DNA of 51,576 bases from Candidatus Margulisiibacteriota bacterium (GCA_031274525.1 JAISQA010000022.1:1-51576), one strand, 5' to 3'. Counted from the stretch's first letter, positions 39,133-49,710 are shown. Notes: generated from the letters alone by a model not told the origin. A program made the numbers and translations.

Positions 39133-39849
39133 TTAGATAGATGGGGTATATAAATCCCGGATATTTATTTTCCCCTCATACAGCGCCTTGCCTATGATAA
39201 CGCCGTCCAGGCGGAGCGCGGACAGGGCCTGCACATCCGCCAGACTGGCTACACCGCCGGAAGCGATAATTTCCATGCGGGTAGAGTCTAACAATTTCCG
39301 ATACAAAGCTAAATCCGGCCCGCTCAAAGTGCCGTCGCGGTTTATTTCCGTGTAAATTATTTTCTGCACGCCGATTTTTTCCAGTTCTTTTATTAAATCC
39401 AGCGCGTCTACTTCTGAATCCTCCAGCCAGCCGGAAGCGGCCGCCCGGCCGTCCCTGGCGTCCACGCCGATAATTATTCTGGCGCCGTATTTCTGGACAA
39501 GCTCCTGGGTCAGCGGCTTATTCTGCAGCGCGGCGGAGCCAAGTATGGCGTAATCTATGCCGAGCGCAAATACCTGCGCCACATCCGCGGCCGTGCGCAG
39601 TCCGCCGCCCAGTTCCAGCCGGCAATTTACATTCTGGCGGAGTTTTTTTATGGCTGCCAGATTGACCGGCCGGCCGCTTCTGGCGCCGTCCAGATCGACG
39701 AGATGCAGGAACTGGGCGCCGGCGGCTGCCCACTGCCGGGCGACCACCGCCGGATCGCTTGCGTAAACTTTGGCGCGGGTATAGTCGCCCTGCGTGAGGC
39801 GCACGACCTGTCCGCCGAGAATGTCTATTGCTGGTATCGGTTCAAACAT
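39133..39849 (-). CDS. hisA: ProFAR isomerase (histidine biosynthesis)
   Basis: 238 residues, ATG behind AGGAG. The half-barrel repeat is clear: IPAIDILGGQVVRLTQGDY and FLHLVDLDGARSG in the first half, IIYTEINRDGTLSGPD and IIASGGVASLADV in the second, with the catalytic Asp in AIDILGG and in TEINRDG. HisA isomerises ProFAR in step four of histidine synthesis. No other his gene is adjacent. It is last on the minus-strand run with pth. Confidence 0.95.
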   Translation of the reverse strand: MFEPIPAIDILGGQVVRLTQGDYTRAKVYASDPAVVARQWAAAGAQFLHLVDLDGARSGRPVNLAAIKKLRQNVNCRLELGGGLRTAADVAQVFALGIDYAILGSAALQNKPLTQELVQKYGARIIIGVDARDGRAAASGWLEDSEVDALDLIKELEKIGVQKIIYTEINRDGTLSGPDLALYRKLLDSTRMEIIASGGVASLADVQALSALRLDGVIIGKALYEGKINIRDLYTPSI

Positions 39850-39916
39850 TGTTTACTCCTGAGTTTGTTGTCAAATTCAGGCGCAAGTAAATATATTTTC
39901 ACCTGCGCTCCCAGCA

Positions 39917-40447
39917 TTATGTTATACCCAGCCATTTATTTAACTGCTCCAGCCCTTTGTCCAGTATTTCCGGCAGCAGTTTTTGCTCCTCTGCCGTGAA
40001 GCGTCCCAGCACATAATCCAGAACCTGTTCTTTAGCCGCTGGTTTGCCAATGCCCATTTTTATCCGCGCAAAATTTTCATGGCCCAGACAGGCGATAATA
40101 GACTTGGTGCCGTTGTGTCCGCCGGATGAGCCTTTGGCGCGGAAACGCACCGCGCCGAATTCCAGATCCAGATCGTCGTAAAGGACGAGCAGCTCCAGTC
40201 CGGAGAGCTGGTAGAAACTCAGCGCCTCGCGCACCGCCTCGCCGGAACTATTCATAAAAGTCCGGGGTTTGAGCAGAATGATTTTTTCGCCGTTTACGGC
40301 CAGCTCCGCGGTTAGAGCTTTGAATTTTTTCTGTTCTATTTTTTTATGCCGCTGTGCGGCGAACCGGTCGATGAGCTGAAAACCCAGATTGTGTCTGGTC
40401 AGCGTATATTCTTTACCGGGATTACCCAGTCCGGCGACCAGCTTCAT
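39917..40447 (-). CDS. pth: Peptidyl-tRNA hydrolase
   Basis: 176 residues. LVAGLGNPGKEYTLTRHNLG with the catalytic His, KPRTFMNSSGEAV, LLVLYDDLDLEFGAVRFRAK and GSSGGHNGTKSI are the family signature. It rescues peptidyl-tRNA released from stalled ribosomes. It begins six bases after the response-regulator stop, so the two are co-transcribed. Confidence 0.95.
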   Translation of the reverse strand: MKLVAGLGNPGKEYTLTRHNLGFQLIDRFAAQRHKKIEQKKFKALTAELAVNGEKIILLKPRTFMNSSGEAVREALSFYQLSGLELLVLYDDLDLEFGAVRFRAKGSSGGHNGTKSIIACLGHENFARIKMGIGKPAAKEQVLDYVLGRFTAEEQKLLPEILDKGLEQLNKWLGIT

Positions 40448-40453
40448 TTTTAC

Positions 40454-41932
40454 TCAGTCCTTGCGGCTGCTGTATTCGTTGATCCTGCTGCGGAGCGTGT
40501 TGCGTGTAATGCCGAGCAGTCTGGCGGTCTGCACCTGATTGTCGGACAATTTTTTGAGGGCTTTGACGATTAGCGATTTTTCCAGCTTGCCGATCAAGTC
40601 CTTGCGGTCCGGACTATCTTCCGGCAGGACCAGCATTTTTTCCAGCAGCGACTCCGACACCGAATCGATCAAATCTTCCAGTGATTTATGCTGGTCATAG
40701 GTCTGCGTGAAAAAAGTATCTTCGGTCAGCGGCGCCTCCGGCTCATGCGCCGCCAGTGCGGACGCGCGGCCCAGATCGATCTGCAGGATTTTGCCGGTGG
40801 TGGTGACGACCCCGCGCTTGATAATATTTTCCAGCTCGCGCACATTGCCCGGCCAGTCGTAAGCCAGCAGCGCTTCCATTGATTTTTTGGGAATCTCAGA
40901 AATATTTTTGCCAAACTCGTAATTAAATCTTTTTAAGAAGTAAGAAACAATATCGGGAATATCTTCTTTGCGTTCTTTCAGGCTGGGCAGATTGATCTGA
41001 ATGACATTCAGCCGATAATACAAGTCCTCGCGGAATTTATTTTCTTCGATCAGTTTTTTGAGGTCTTTGTTCGTGGCGGAAATGATGCGCACGTCCACTT
41101 TGATAGTTTCTGTGCCGCCGACCCGCTCCAGCTCGTGCTCTTGCAGGACGCGCAGGATCTTGGCCTGAATGGACATTGGCATATCGCCGATCTCATCGAG
41201 AAAAATTGTCCCGCCGTTGCACAGCTCAAATTTGCCGATCTTGCGTTCGGCCGCGCCGGTGAAAGAGCCTTTTTCGTAGCCGAATAATTCCGCCTCCAGC
41301 AGCGTCTCCGGGATCGCCGCGCAGTTGATCGCCAGGAAGGGCTTGGCGCTGCGGTTGGAGTTGTGATAGATCGCGCGTGCCACCAGCTCTTTGCCGGTGC
41401 CGGAGTCGCCGATGAGGATCACCGGCACGCTGGTGCCGGCGATCTGTCCGATTTTTTTGTACACTTCCTGCATACGGGGCGAGAGGCCGATGATCGAACG
41501 GATATTGAGATTGATGTCTTTGGTGTCCACCGCATCCTCGACGACCACGACTTCATTCATCATCTCGCTGGCGCGCAGAGCGGTGTTGACCACGCTGAGC
41601 AGGGCATTGCTGTCGAATGGCTTGGTGATGTAATCATACGCGCCGCTTTTCATGGCCTCGATAGCGGTGTCAGTGGTGCCGTAGCCTGTCATCATAATGA
41701 CAAGCTGCTTGGGATTGATTTTTTTGAGCTCGGCAAAAGCGGCGAGGCCGTCCATGTCCGGCATTTGAATATCCATCAAGACCACCTGCGGGTTACCTTT
41801 TTTGACCTGCTTGATCGCCTCTTTGCCGTCCGGGGCTTTGAGTATCTCGATAGATTCGTTCTTGCTGCGGATAATTCTTTCGAGCATCACCAGCATATTT
41901 TTATCGTCATCGACTAATAATATTTTGGCCAT
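40454..41932 (-). CDS. NtrC-family sigma-54-dependent response regulator
   Basis: 492 residues. Receiver domain (1-120) with LLVDDDKN and phospho-acceptor Asp54 in VLMDIQMPDMDG; AAA+ domain with Walker A GDSGTGKELVARAI, the sigma-54 contact GSFTGA (usual GAFTGA), Walker B GGTIFLDEIGDMP and the arginine-finger region FREDLYYRLNVIQI; Fis-type HTH at the end (QTARLLGITRNTLRSRINEY). It activates sigma-54 promoters after phosphorylation. AAGGGGG precedes the ATG. Directly upstream, 10 bases away, is a stand-alone DHp domain; no full kinase is in the window. rpoN is also not in the window. Confidence 0.94.
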   Translation of the reverse strand: MAKILLVDDDKNMLVMLERIIRSKNESIEILKAPDGKEAIKQVKKGNPQVVLMDIQMPDMDGLAAFAELKKINPKQLVIMMTGYGTTDTAIEAMKSGAYDYITKPFDSNALLSVVNTALRASEMMNEVVVVEDAVDTKDINLNIRSIIGLSPRMQEVYKKIGQIAGTSVPVILIGDSGTGKELVARAIYHNSNRSAKPFLAINCAAIPETLLEAELFGYEKGSFTGAAERKIGKFELCNGGTIFLDEIGDMPMSIQAKILRVLQEHELERVGGTETIKVDVRIISATNKDLKKLIEENKFREDLYYRLNVIQINLPSLKERKEDIPDIVSYFLKRFNYEFGKNISEIPKKSMEALLAYDWPGNVRELENIIKRGVVTTTGKILQIDLGRASALAAHEPEAPLTEDTFFTQTYDQHKSLEDLIDSVSESLLEKMLVLPEDSPDRKDLIGKLEKSLIVKALKKLSDNQVQTARLLGITRNTLRSRINEYSSRKD

Positions 41933-41942
41933 GCGGCCCCCT

Positions 41943-42158
41943 TTACGCTAATTTGCCCAATTCCTCGCGGTAGCTCGCGGTGATCGCGTTGATCCTGGCG
42001 GTTTCTTCTTTGAGGATTTCCAGGTCTTCCCGCATTTCCGGAGCCCTGGGCAGATACGCCTGCAAAGTGGCGTAAAGCATATTCAGCACAGTAAGCGGCG
42101 TACGGACATCATGAATCATCCGTGCGGTCATTTTTTCCAGAGTTGCTTTTTCGACCAT
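41943..42158 (-). CDS. Stand-alone histidine-kinase DHp (HisKA) domain
   Basis: 71 residues from ATG 42158. MTARMIHDVRTPLTVLNMLY is an H-box (His followed by DxRTPLT), and LEILKEETARINAITASYRE matches the second DHp helix. The protein then ends; there is no ATP-binding domain in this or the next frame. It lies 10 bases before the NtrC-type regulator in the same direction. It may be a phospho-relay or dimerisation protein phosphorylated in trans, or what remains of a kinase. A longer frame to 42227 has no supporting RBS. Confidence 0.7.
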   Translation of the reverse strand: MVEKATLEKMTARMIHDVRTPLTVLNMLYATLQAYLPRAPEMREDLEILKEETARINAITASYREELGKLA

Positions 42159-42414
42159 ACGACCATTTCCCCCACTAGTATACAGCTTAGCATATCCGGG
42201 CCAAAAGAGACAGACATTCCAGTCCATGATTTGCTTCCGCCGTCACGCAAGAAGACAACGTATATTTTCGATATATCCGGGTATACCTATGGCAGGTCGA
42301 TTCGGGAAAACGAAAGAATAAAAATTTTTAAAGCGCCGCGCCATATTAAAATGCAACTTTTTTGAGCTGCTTACGATATATTAGAGAAGATAAACAGGGA
42401 AAGGATGATTTATT

Positions 42415-45400
42415 GTGGGTTTTAATAATAATATAAATACTGGTTCCGGGAAGTTGCTTCCCTGGTTCCAAAGCTGGATTCTTCCGGGAGCCCGGAAGAA
42501 TTCTACCGCCGGGGCGTCCCGGCCCCAGGGCAATTCCGGGGACAGGGCTTCCTTGCCGCCTGACAACGCTCAGGGCCGCCCGGCTTCTGCGCTTGAAGAG
42601 CGTTATACTGTGCCGGTTCAGTATGCGCCGGACATAAATAGAATCGGCGGCGTTGCTCCGGCCAGGACTACGGTAGCGGGAACGGGATTGGTCGATACAA
42701 CGATCCATTATAGAAAAGAAGATGTGGATGCCGCCCAGAACGCTGGAACGCGGGATGTTTTCGACCCTCCTGCCATAGAGGGAATGTGGCTGGAGGATGG
42801 CACCTTCGTTTCCAGGGAACTGTCCATTTTGCTGGGCTATGTAGATTTTTATCCGATTGCTAGTAATGCAGACAAAAATAGTAAACCTGTTCTGAAACAG
42901 GGCGATATTTTACAGCGAGTGAAAGCAGAAACAAGCGCTGATAAAATAAAATTATTTAGTGAAACTGATTTAAAAGATTGGGATAGTTTCGAGAAAGCCT
43001 GGAAAGAAAAAATATTGGCCGAATTTGTAAAGATTGGCAGTAATGGTAATCCCGTGGACATTGTCTCCATTATCGCTACTATAAATCAAGTGAATACCAA
43101 CATCGGGAAAACTCCCCTGGGTGAAATTATTTATGAGCAGAATGATGAGGAAACTATTGGTTTTTCTAGAATTAAATTTACTGTGGAATTTCTGGATGAT
43201 GTTTTTTCCAGGACGGAGGGACTGGATGAAGCTAAAAAAATAGCTATTGAAAGAACTCGTAAAAATTTGCAAGCCTTGAGTGAAAAGCTTGGTACAGAAT
43301 ATGCTAAAGCTGATAAAAGCTTATTTACTATATTTCACACGGTCAATACAATAGAGCAGGAAATTGCCTTTGTTAACAACGCACAAAAAAATCCCGGAGG
43401 AAAAGTAAAAGGGGAAAATATTCTTACAACTGACGAGTTATTCGCTGGCTATGAGCTGCCTAATTATAATGTTAATCCTGAGACCGGATTTCAGGGCGGC
43501 GCTCGCCTTACTTTTCCTTTGATTGGTGTGATCGCTATAGATAAGGAGGGTAAGCCGATTACGAGACCGGATGGAACTTTCGTTTATGTAACGCGCGCCG
43601 CTGGTCACAACGAACAGAATATTTTACTCCCGTCAAAACAGGTTAAATATTTTGAACTCCAGGCCATCACCGTCACCGGCTCCGGTCTGAATGAAAATTT
43701 CGCTGACTATAAGGATATGTATACTACAATAGTAAACTTATTATCCCCAAAAACCCAGCCGCCGACTGCCGCAGTTCCTCCCGAGCAATTTGCCAGGAAT
43801 GTCGCTAAGGCCAGAGCGCTTTATGACGCTTTGAGCGCGCTGACAGATCAGCGTATTGCCAGCGAAACCCGCAAAACTGACGCTGACCCTGCGGTCGCCG
43901 GGGCAGTCAGGGAGGCTAGCGCAAGATTAACGAAAAATAACGCGGATCTCTTAGGTATTCTGACAAAAGCTGAAGAGAAAGTCAGCGCCGCTGCCGCTGC
44001 CGCGACGACAGTGGACCAGCCGTATATCCCGGCTGGCAAAACTGAGGCGGAGGATGCCCGGATTTTCCGGGAGCTTGGGGTCATTACTGGAAAATTAGAA
44101 AGCGTGCGCAAGGAAATGCGCGGTCTGGTCACGAGCATCTCCCAAAATCCCACCCTGGAGAATCTTACTGCTCTAAACCAAAAATATACTGAACTGACAG
44201 CCAATGAACAAGGTTTATTAAAACAGCTCGAAGATTTGAAAAAACAGTATGACGCTGTGCAGGGCGAAAAAGACCCCGATACCGGCGATATTATAAAACG
44301 TGAAAAGGTAACACAAGAACCTAATTTAGCCGCAACGTTTCTGCGGTCGCCGGAGGCCACAGCGGGCGAAACCTGGAGTTTTAATTTTTCTTATGACAGG
44401 ACTACCACTTCTACTTTTGATACAAACGGCGCGCTGGGTAGCGCGATCGACGCTGCTAGCAAAGCCAATCCTGAAAAAGATAATGTCGGTGCATATCTCA
44501 CCCAGGCCGAGGTAGCGATCCGCGCGGCGCTGGAATCTGCCCGGCAGCGGGTTGGCGTAAATGAGAGGCTCAAAAAAGGACTTTATGATAACGATACTGA
44601 CACAATACAGGAGGAGTTGTTTACTGAAAACAGCGATGGCGACTATGTGCCTGATCAGGATTACATTAATGGTGTGGTGACCAAGGCTATGGAGCCCTGG
44701 ATTGGCTCTTTGAAAGGACAGGTTAGCGCCGAACAGCCGTTCAAAGCCGGCGACCTGCGCCGCGAGTTTCCTGACGATTCCAAAACACTGCTGGAAAAAC
44801 TTGAGTCGCCTCTGGAAAGAGTGGATATCAATATCACCAGACTTGACGAAGCGGCGCTGAACGCTAACATTCTCGACGCGCTGATTGCCATAGAGACTGA
44901 AAACGAAGATCGCTTTAGAACTATATATTATGATGAAATAATTAAAGTTTACGCCAAAAAAACTCAATTGGCGGACGCGCTGCGTATGGCGATCAGAGCC
45001 GCGGCGAAGGTTGTGACGGAGGATCAGGAGTTTGAGGCCGACCGAAACGTCGCTTTGCGGCAGGGTTTGATAGAGTATTTTAGTACTAAGATAACCGTGA
45101 CGCCGCCGCGCGGTCTGACCGACAGGACACTGCTGATGATCGACGCTCTGACCATGAATTATAGTTACGAATATGAATTATCAAATGGGGAGACAAAAAG
45201 AGATTATACCCCTGGCCTGCTGGAGGAGTATAAGGGTTTTCTGGAGAAATATAGAGAGATTACCGGGACTGAAGTTGAGGGCGAAACCAGGTTGCCTGGA
45301 ATGTATGACATTAAGCCCTGGGAGATAAATGCACTGTCCGATAAGTACAAAAAAGTGCTCGAACTTCTGGAATATTTCAGCGACTTACCCGGACAGTCCG

Positions 45401-48400
45401 GGCAAAAACCGGATCCGGTATCCGGCGTGCCGGCGGCAGGAGGGCAGCCTGTCCTGGCGTCTTATACACCGCAGAGTCCGGCGGCTATTTCCGGCCCGCA
45501 GGCTATTCTGGCTGCGGAGACCAGCGCCGGGGAAGATGGCGGGGATAGCATTGATACCACTGGCGTCGAAACAGAGGCTGCTGCTTTCCGGAAGGCGCTG
45601 CTGAACAAAGTGAAAATTCCTCTTGAATCGTATACTAAGTATCAAGACGAGATTAATATAAAGCCAGAAGAGATTGAGGAAATTTTTGCTGAAATAGCCG
45701 CTGAAATAAAAGCTAGAAATCTTCGAGAATACCCTAACAATAAAACTGTGCGTGACCTCAATAAAGCGGCCTGTGCTGAAATAATTAGCGCGGCTGCTAA
45801 GCGGGCTCAAGAAAAGCATGGCATCGTTGTGCAAAGATTAGAAACTCGCTTTCCCGGCTATGAGAATGGGGTTAGGCTGGAAGATTATATAGCGGAGATA
45901 GAGAGGATTGTTGATAATTATGAGAAAGGTGGCAATTTTGTTTTTACCACTATTGAGAGGAACCGGGAGCAGATGAACCAGTCCCGTCCGGAGAATCGAG
46001 ATATTCACTCGCCGCTGGATACCGATCCGGCCCGTGTGCTGAATTTGGATTCAAGCATGCGCCATGACTTTCCTGACGCGCCAGCCAGCCCGGAGCGTAA
46101 ACCTGTTTCTGAAAAGCTTAACGGCATAAATGAACTGCTATATAAGGTTCTGTGCCCTAAGGTAGAAGTTCCGACTATTAATGATGCCTATTTTACATTT
46201 GATATAAACGGGGAAGTTGAGCTTGGCTTTACTAGAGGTAATAAAAAAGGACCATTGGTCGTTAAATTGGGTTTCAATCTATTTCGCCTTTTGGGCGAAG
46301 AAGGCCCGCTGTATGATAGAAAAGACCTGCCTCTGCCGGAGTATAATGTGTGGGCCAGTTTGGCCATTGAAAAAGATATTGCGAAACCCTGGGGCGGCAT
46401 ATTGTCTCTGTACGCTAGCATGGGGGTGGCTATAGACAGTGAGTCAATGGAATACATACATAAAACGATAACAAAATTAGAGGCCGAGGTGGGCGCTGAG
46501 CTGGATACATCCGCCTCCTCTGCGGTGACCTATACTCCTAAAGTAAATAAAGTTGGCGGCACTGAAACAATCCAGGTGACTGATGGTACGGTTTCTCTAG
46601 GTATCCCGTCCAGGCTTCCGGGCGATACTACGCTGAGGACTTCAGGCCTGAATGTTCCCGCGGCTGTGCCGGATAATGAGAGCAAAGCATTTAGCTTGGA
46701 AAATAATTTTGAGATAAAAGAACCCGGCGGCACAAAAAAAGAGACGGAGACTAATCTTGGCGTAACGGGTGTAGCCATAACCTCCGATGGCAGTATTCCT
46801 ATTCCTGAAAACGGTGGTACGCACAATGACTTTTTTATTGGAGTTAATAATAACTCTACCAAAGGATATTTTCCCGCAATTTTTATTGGCGGCGAATTAG
46901 CATACGATCCAGCCATAAACCAGCCCTATTCTTTTGCTCCCGGTAATGATGTGAAAATATCCGGTGTGGTTATTTCAGGCCTTGTTGATAAGAATGGAAC
47001 ACAGTTTGACTTTAGAACAGCAAAAAAAGATCTGGTTGTTAATGTGTGTTACCGGGACGCGGGTAATAATGTAACCAGAGTTACTACCAATAATGATATT
47101 GCAGCACTTGGCATACAAATAAAAGAGAATCCAATGACACACGTCGCATATTTTGAGATTACTCCAGGCACGGGATATCAAAAGCTTTTTACGCGTACAG
47201 CCACTGATCCGAATCAGCCCGGGCAAGAACGTGATGTTCCGAATAATGATTTTTCCATAGCTACTAAAAACCCTGTGCCCAATACCACTGTTAAGTTCAG
47301 GATTGGGTCCGGAGCAGAAAGAGATGGCCCGATTATCCAGACGGACATTACTACCTACCCGACCACGGTGTATGCAGTGGTCAGAGATCATAAAGGCAAT
47401 ATTATAAAGGTGGATAACAATGATCAGATTGCAGTCGCGACGTTAGAAAAGGATACCGCTACTGGCGCTGTTAGTCTTATTAAAAATAGCTTTAACCATA
47501 ATATAACTGTTCCGGTGCCCAATCCGGGATATGATCTGTTTGAAATCGGGCTTGCTGCTGGCGCCTATGATACCGTGCCGGTTGATGCTAATGATTATAC
47601 TATCGGCTTATATGATGCTAACAATGTGCTACTAAAATCCCTGGTCAGAACAGACCCTAATGCTAAGTATAATGTGAGTGGTCTTGGTATCGCCGATGGC
47701 GCTGAAGCCACGGTGACGGCTAAATGGCAGTATAAAGATCCTGCTACTGGCAATTACATCCGGGTTGATACCGGGGAGATTATGTCTGTCACCGTAAAAA
47801 ATAATGGCGGCAAGTATAACAATGCAGGGACGACCAACCCGGGTGACGTGACTGTCCCGGATCCGAATGCCGGTCATGCTTCATTCGAAATTACGGCCAG
47901 TGGCATTTATGCCGGTGTGCCGCCTAACTATGTGCTCGCTTTATTCGATGAAACCGGTAAAGAGCTGTCCAATGCCCGTTTTACAAGGGTCGGCTCCAGC
48001 CCTGACTCTAATGTTAAATTTGATGCAAGTTCCCTTGCTTTCAATGCCAGCAATCATCAGGCTAAGGTAACGGCGAAATGGATTTTTGTTGATCCCAATT
48101 CCAGTGCCGAGAGGGTAATTAATCAGGATTTTATGACTGTCACCGTGCAGCGCAATGGCAGCGCGCCGAATTATAAGTATAACAATGTAGAGCAGACCGG
48201 GCCGCACTCTGTTACCGAGAGTCGTTCGGACTGGCTTTCTGCGGATAAGCTTACTATTGAGCTTAAGGATATTCCCCAGGGTTATTCAGTCAAATACCGT
48301 GTCGGCGATAAGGTGTATGACCAGGACAAGTTTAAAGAGGCGCTGGGCGCTATTGGGGAGAGCACGTCCGCTGCTATAGCCGTGGAGTTGTGGAAAGGCG

Positions 48401-49710
48401 ATTCACCGGCTATCTATGACAGTCCGGCGAACTCCACATTCAGAACTATAACTGTCGCTCGGGATAAAGGTGATCTTTACAAAGTCATGAGTGTGGTCCC
48501 GGAGCAGGATAAAGTACTCACCGCCACCGGTTACGATCGGTTTATCTTTAAGACTGTGGTTGATCTTAAATCTATTGACGAGGGGGCCTACAGGGATAAA
48601 TGTTCTGTGGAATATCATCGTTATACTAAAAACCCGGATGGCTCGTGGACAAGAGAAGACACGCCTTTGTCCGTGGCTAAAGGTCCGCTTGACTCAGAAT
48701 ATAAACTTAATTCAGGCTATGAGTTTACGCCTAATAATGAGCTAAAGTTTGCGGATGGCGAGGAATTTAAGGTAGTTGCGGAGTTATGGAGTGAGGATGC
48801 TGAGTCCGGCCCCTTCAAGATTGGCGATTATGCCGAAGTCACCGGCGTGTATAAAAACGGGCTTTATGAGAATGTGCAGTGTACGAAAAAGGAAAGTGTC
48901 AGCGCCGAAATTGTCAAAGAGGAAAAGTTTGATGTTGGGGCTCTTTGGTTGGAGCTTGAAGGGACGCTTAGCATCAAGTTCAAAAAAGATTTTGATATTA
49001 GACAGGATGATAAGTTCAAATTATTCTGGACGCTGAATGTCGCTTTCGGTATAGAGTATTTTATATCCAGATTTATAACCCTTTATGGAGATGAGCTGCC
49101 TCCTGATGCGCGGAAGATTATAGAGGAACGATTTAAAGCAGAGCTGGATCGGCAAAGCATTGGTGTAGTGGGTTCCACTGAGCAAAGTATAACGCTTGAG
49201 AGTGAAAAGGATAAGGTAACAGTGAGCGCTACAGTCGGGGTAAAAGAAACCGGGGAAATTAAAAAGGATCTGGATGAAGATAGCGGTCCTGTACCGTATT
49301 GGTCGTTTACTCCTTTTTTGAAAGCTATGATCATGACTAATTCCTTGCAGAATGATGAAGGAAAGGATGAATACCATTATTTCCGCGGTGTGGGTATAGG
49401 AGGCGCAATAGGATTTAATGGGACTGGGTCTGAGATAAATAATGTGAGCTGGATGGCTAAGCTGGAAGTACTTTTCGGCACCCTTAAGAATACAAAAAGG
49501 GATAAATGGGGATTAAACATCTCTGCTACTGGGATAAAAAAAGATGAAGAAAAAGACCAGCTTAATCTGGGAGTGGGTGGCTATTATAGACTTAATCCCT
49601 GGGTCACGCCTGCTGGTGCATTAGTTGCACCAGAAATTGTAGGTAACCTTAAGGTGAATCCTGCTGATGGGAGTATTAACGCGTCTTTGGGTTTGGGTTT
49701 ACGTTTTTGA
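42415..49710 (+). CDS. Giant putative surface protein with Ig-like repeats and barrel-like ends
   Basis: 2431 residues; GTG start with AAAGGA ~10 bases upstream. No recognisable signal peptide: the N-terminus is Gly/Asn/Pro-rich. Residues ~540-620 form a coiled coil (LESVRKEMRGLV, LTANEQGLLKQLEDLKKQYD). Residues ~1250-1350 have amphipathic strands (AYFTFDINGEVELGFTRG, NVWASLAIEKDI). Residues ~1490-2155 are several beta-sandwich units of ~130-160 residues with recurring patterns such as VTAKWQYKDP/VTAKWIFVDP and VTVKNNGGKYNNAG/VTVQRNGSAPNYKYNN. Residues ~2170-2431 are strand-rich and end LGLGLRF, a C-terminal Phe like outer-membrane barrels. Codon use is AT-rich relative to core genes. Adhesin or surface scaffold is inference. 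Confidence 0.7.
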   Translation: MGFNNNINTGSGKLLPWFQSWILPGARKNSTAGASRPQGNSGDRASLPPDNAQGRPASALEERYTVPVQYAPDINRIGGVAPARTTVAGTGLVDTTIHYRKEDVDAAQNAGTRDVFDPPAIEGMWLEDGTFVSRELSILLGYVDFYPIASNADKNSKPVLKQGDILQRVKAETSADKIKLFSETDLKDWDSFEKAWKEKILAEFVKIGSNGNPVDIVSIIATINQVNTNIGKTPLGEIIYEQNDEETIGFSRIKFTVEFLDDVFSRTEGLDEAKKIAIERTRKNLQALSEKLGTEYAKADKSLFTIFHTVNTIEQEIAFVNNAQKNPGGKVKGENILTTDELFAGYELPNYNVNPETGFQGGARLTFPLIGVIAIDKEGKPITRPDGTFVYVTRAAGHNEQNILLPSKQVKYFELQAITVTGSGLNENFADYKDMYTTIVNLLSPKTQPPTAAVPPEQFARNVAKARALYDALSALTDQRIASETRKTDADPAVAGAVREASARLTKNNADLLGILTKAEEKVSAAAAAATTVDQPYIPAGKTEAEDARIFRELGVITGKLESVRKEMRGLVTSISQNPTLENLTALNQKYTELTANEQGLLKQLEDLKKQYDAVQGEKDPDTGDIIKREKVTQEPNLAATFLRSPEATAGETWSFNFSYDRTTTSTFDTNGALGSAIDAASKANPEKDNVGAYLTQAEVAIRAALESARQRVGVNERLKKGLYDNDTDTIQEELFTENSDGDYVPDQDYINGVVTKAMEPWIGSLKGQVSAEQPFKAGDLRREFPDDSKTLLEKLESPLERVDINITRLDEAALNANILDALIAIETENEDRFRTIYYDEIIKVYAKKTQLADALRMAIRAAAKVVTEDQEFEADRNVALRQGLIEYFSTKITVTPPRGLTDRTLLMIDALTMNYSYEYELSNGETKRDYTPGLLEEYKGFLEKYREITGTEVEGETRLPGMYDIKPWEINALSDKYKKVLELLEYFSDLPGQSGQKPDPVSGVPAAGGQPVLASYTPQSPAAISGPQAILAAETSAGEDGGDSIDTTGVETEAAAFRKALLNKVKIPLESYTKYQDEINIKPEEIEEIFAEIAAEIKARNLREYPNNKTVRDLNKAACAEIISAAAKRAQEKHGIVVQRLETRFPGYENGVRLEDYIAEIERIVDNYEKGGNFVFTTIERNREQMNQSRPENRDIHSPLDTDPARVLNLDSSMRHDFPDAPASPERKPVSEKLNGINELLYKVLCPKVEVPTINDAYFTFDINGEVELGFTRGNKKGPLVVKLGFNLFRLLGEEGPLYDRKDLPLPEYNVWASLAIEKDIAKPWGGILSLYASMGVAIDSESMEYIHKTITKLEAEVGAELDTSASSAVTYTPKVNKVGGTETIQVTDGTVSLGIPSRLPGDTTLRTSGLNVPAAVPDNESKAFSLENNFEIKEPGGTKKETETNLGVTGVAITSDGSIPIPENGGTHNDFFIGVNNNSTKGYFPAIFIGGELAYDPAINQPYSFAPGNDVKISGVVISGLVDKNGTQFDFRTAKKDLVVNVCYRDAGNNVTRVTTNNDIAALGIQIKENPMTHVAYFEITPGTGYQKLFTRTATDPNQPGQERDVPNNDFSIATKNPVPNTTVKFRIGSGAERDGPIIQTDITTYPTTVYAVVRDHKGNIIKVDNNDQIAVATLEKDTATGAVSLIKNSFNHNITVPVPNPGYDLFEIGLAAGAYDTVPVDANDYTIGLYDANNVLLKSLVRTDPNAKYNVSGLGIADGAEATVTAKWQYKDPATGNYIRVDTGEIMSVTVKNNGGKYNNAGTTNPGDVTVPDPNAGHASFEITASGIYAGVPPNYVLALFDETGKELSNARFTRVGSSPDSNVKFDASSLAFNASNHQAKVTAKWIFVDPNSSAERVINQDFMTVTVQRNGSAPNYKYNNVEQTGPHSVTESRSDWLSADKLTIELKDIPQGYSVKYRVGDKVYDQDKFKEALGAIGESTSAAIAVELWKGDSPAIYDSPANSTFRTITVARDKGDLYKVMSVVPEQDKVLTATGYDRFIFKTVVDLKSIDEGAYRDKCSVEYHRYTKNPDGSWTREDTPLSVAKGPLDSEYKLNSGYEFTPNNELKFADGEEFKVVAELWSEDAESGPFKIGDYAEVTGVYKNGLYENVQCTKKESVSAEIVKEEKFDVGALWLELEGTLSIKFKKDFDIRQDDKFKLFWTLNVAFGIEYFISRFITLYGDELPPDARKIIEERFKAELDRQSIGVVGSTEQSITLESEKDKVTVSATVGVKETGEIKKDLDEDSGPVPYWSFTPFLKAMIMTNSLQNDEGKDEYHYFRGVGIGGAIGFNGTGSEINNVSWMAKLEVLFGTLKNTKRDKWGLNISATGIKKDEEKDQLNLGVGGYYRLNPWVTPAGALVAPEIVGNLKVNPADGSINASLGLGLRF

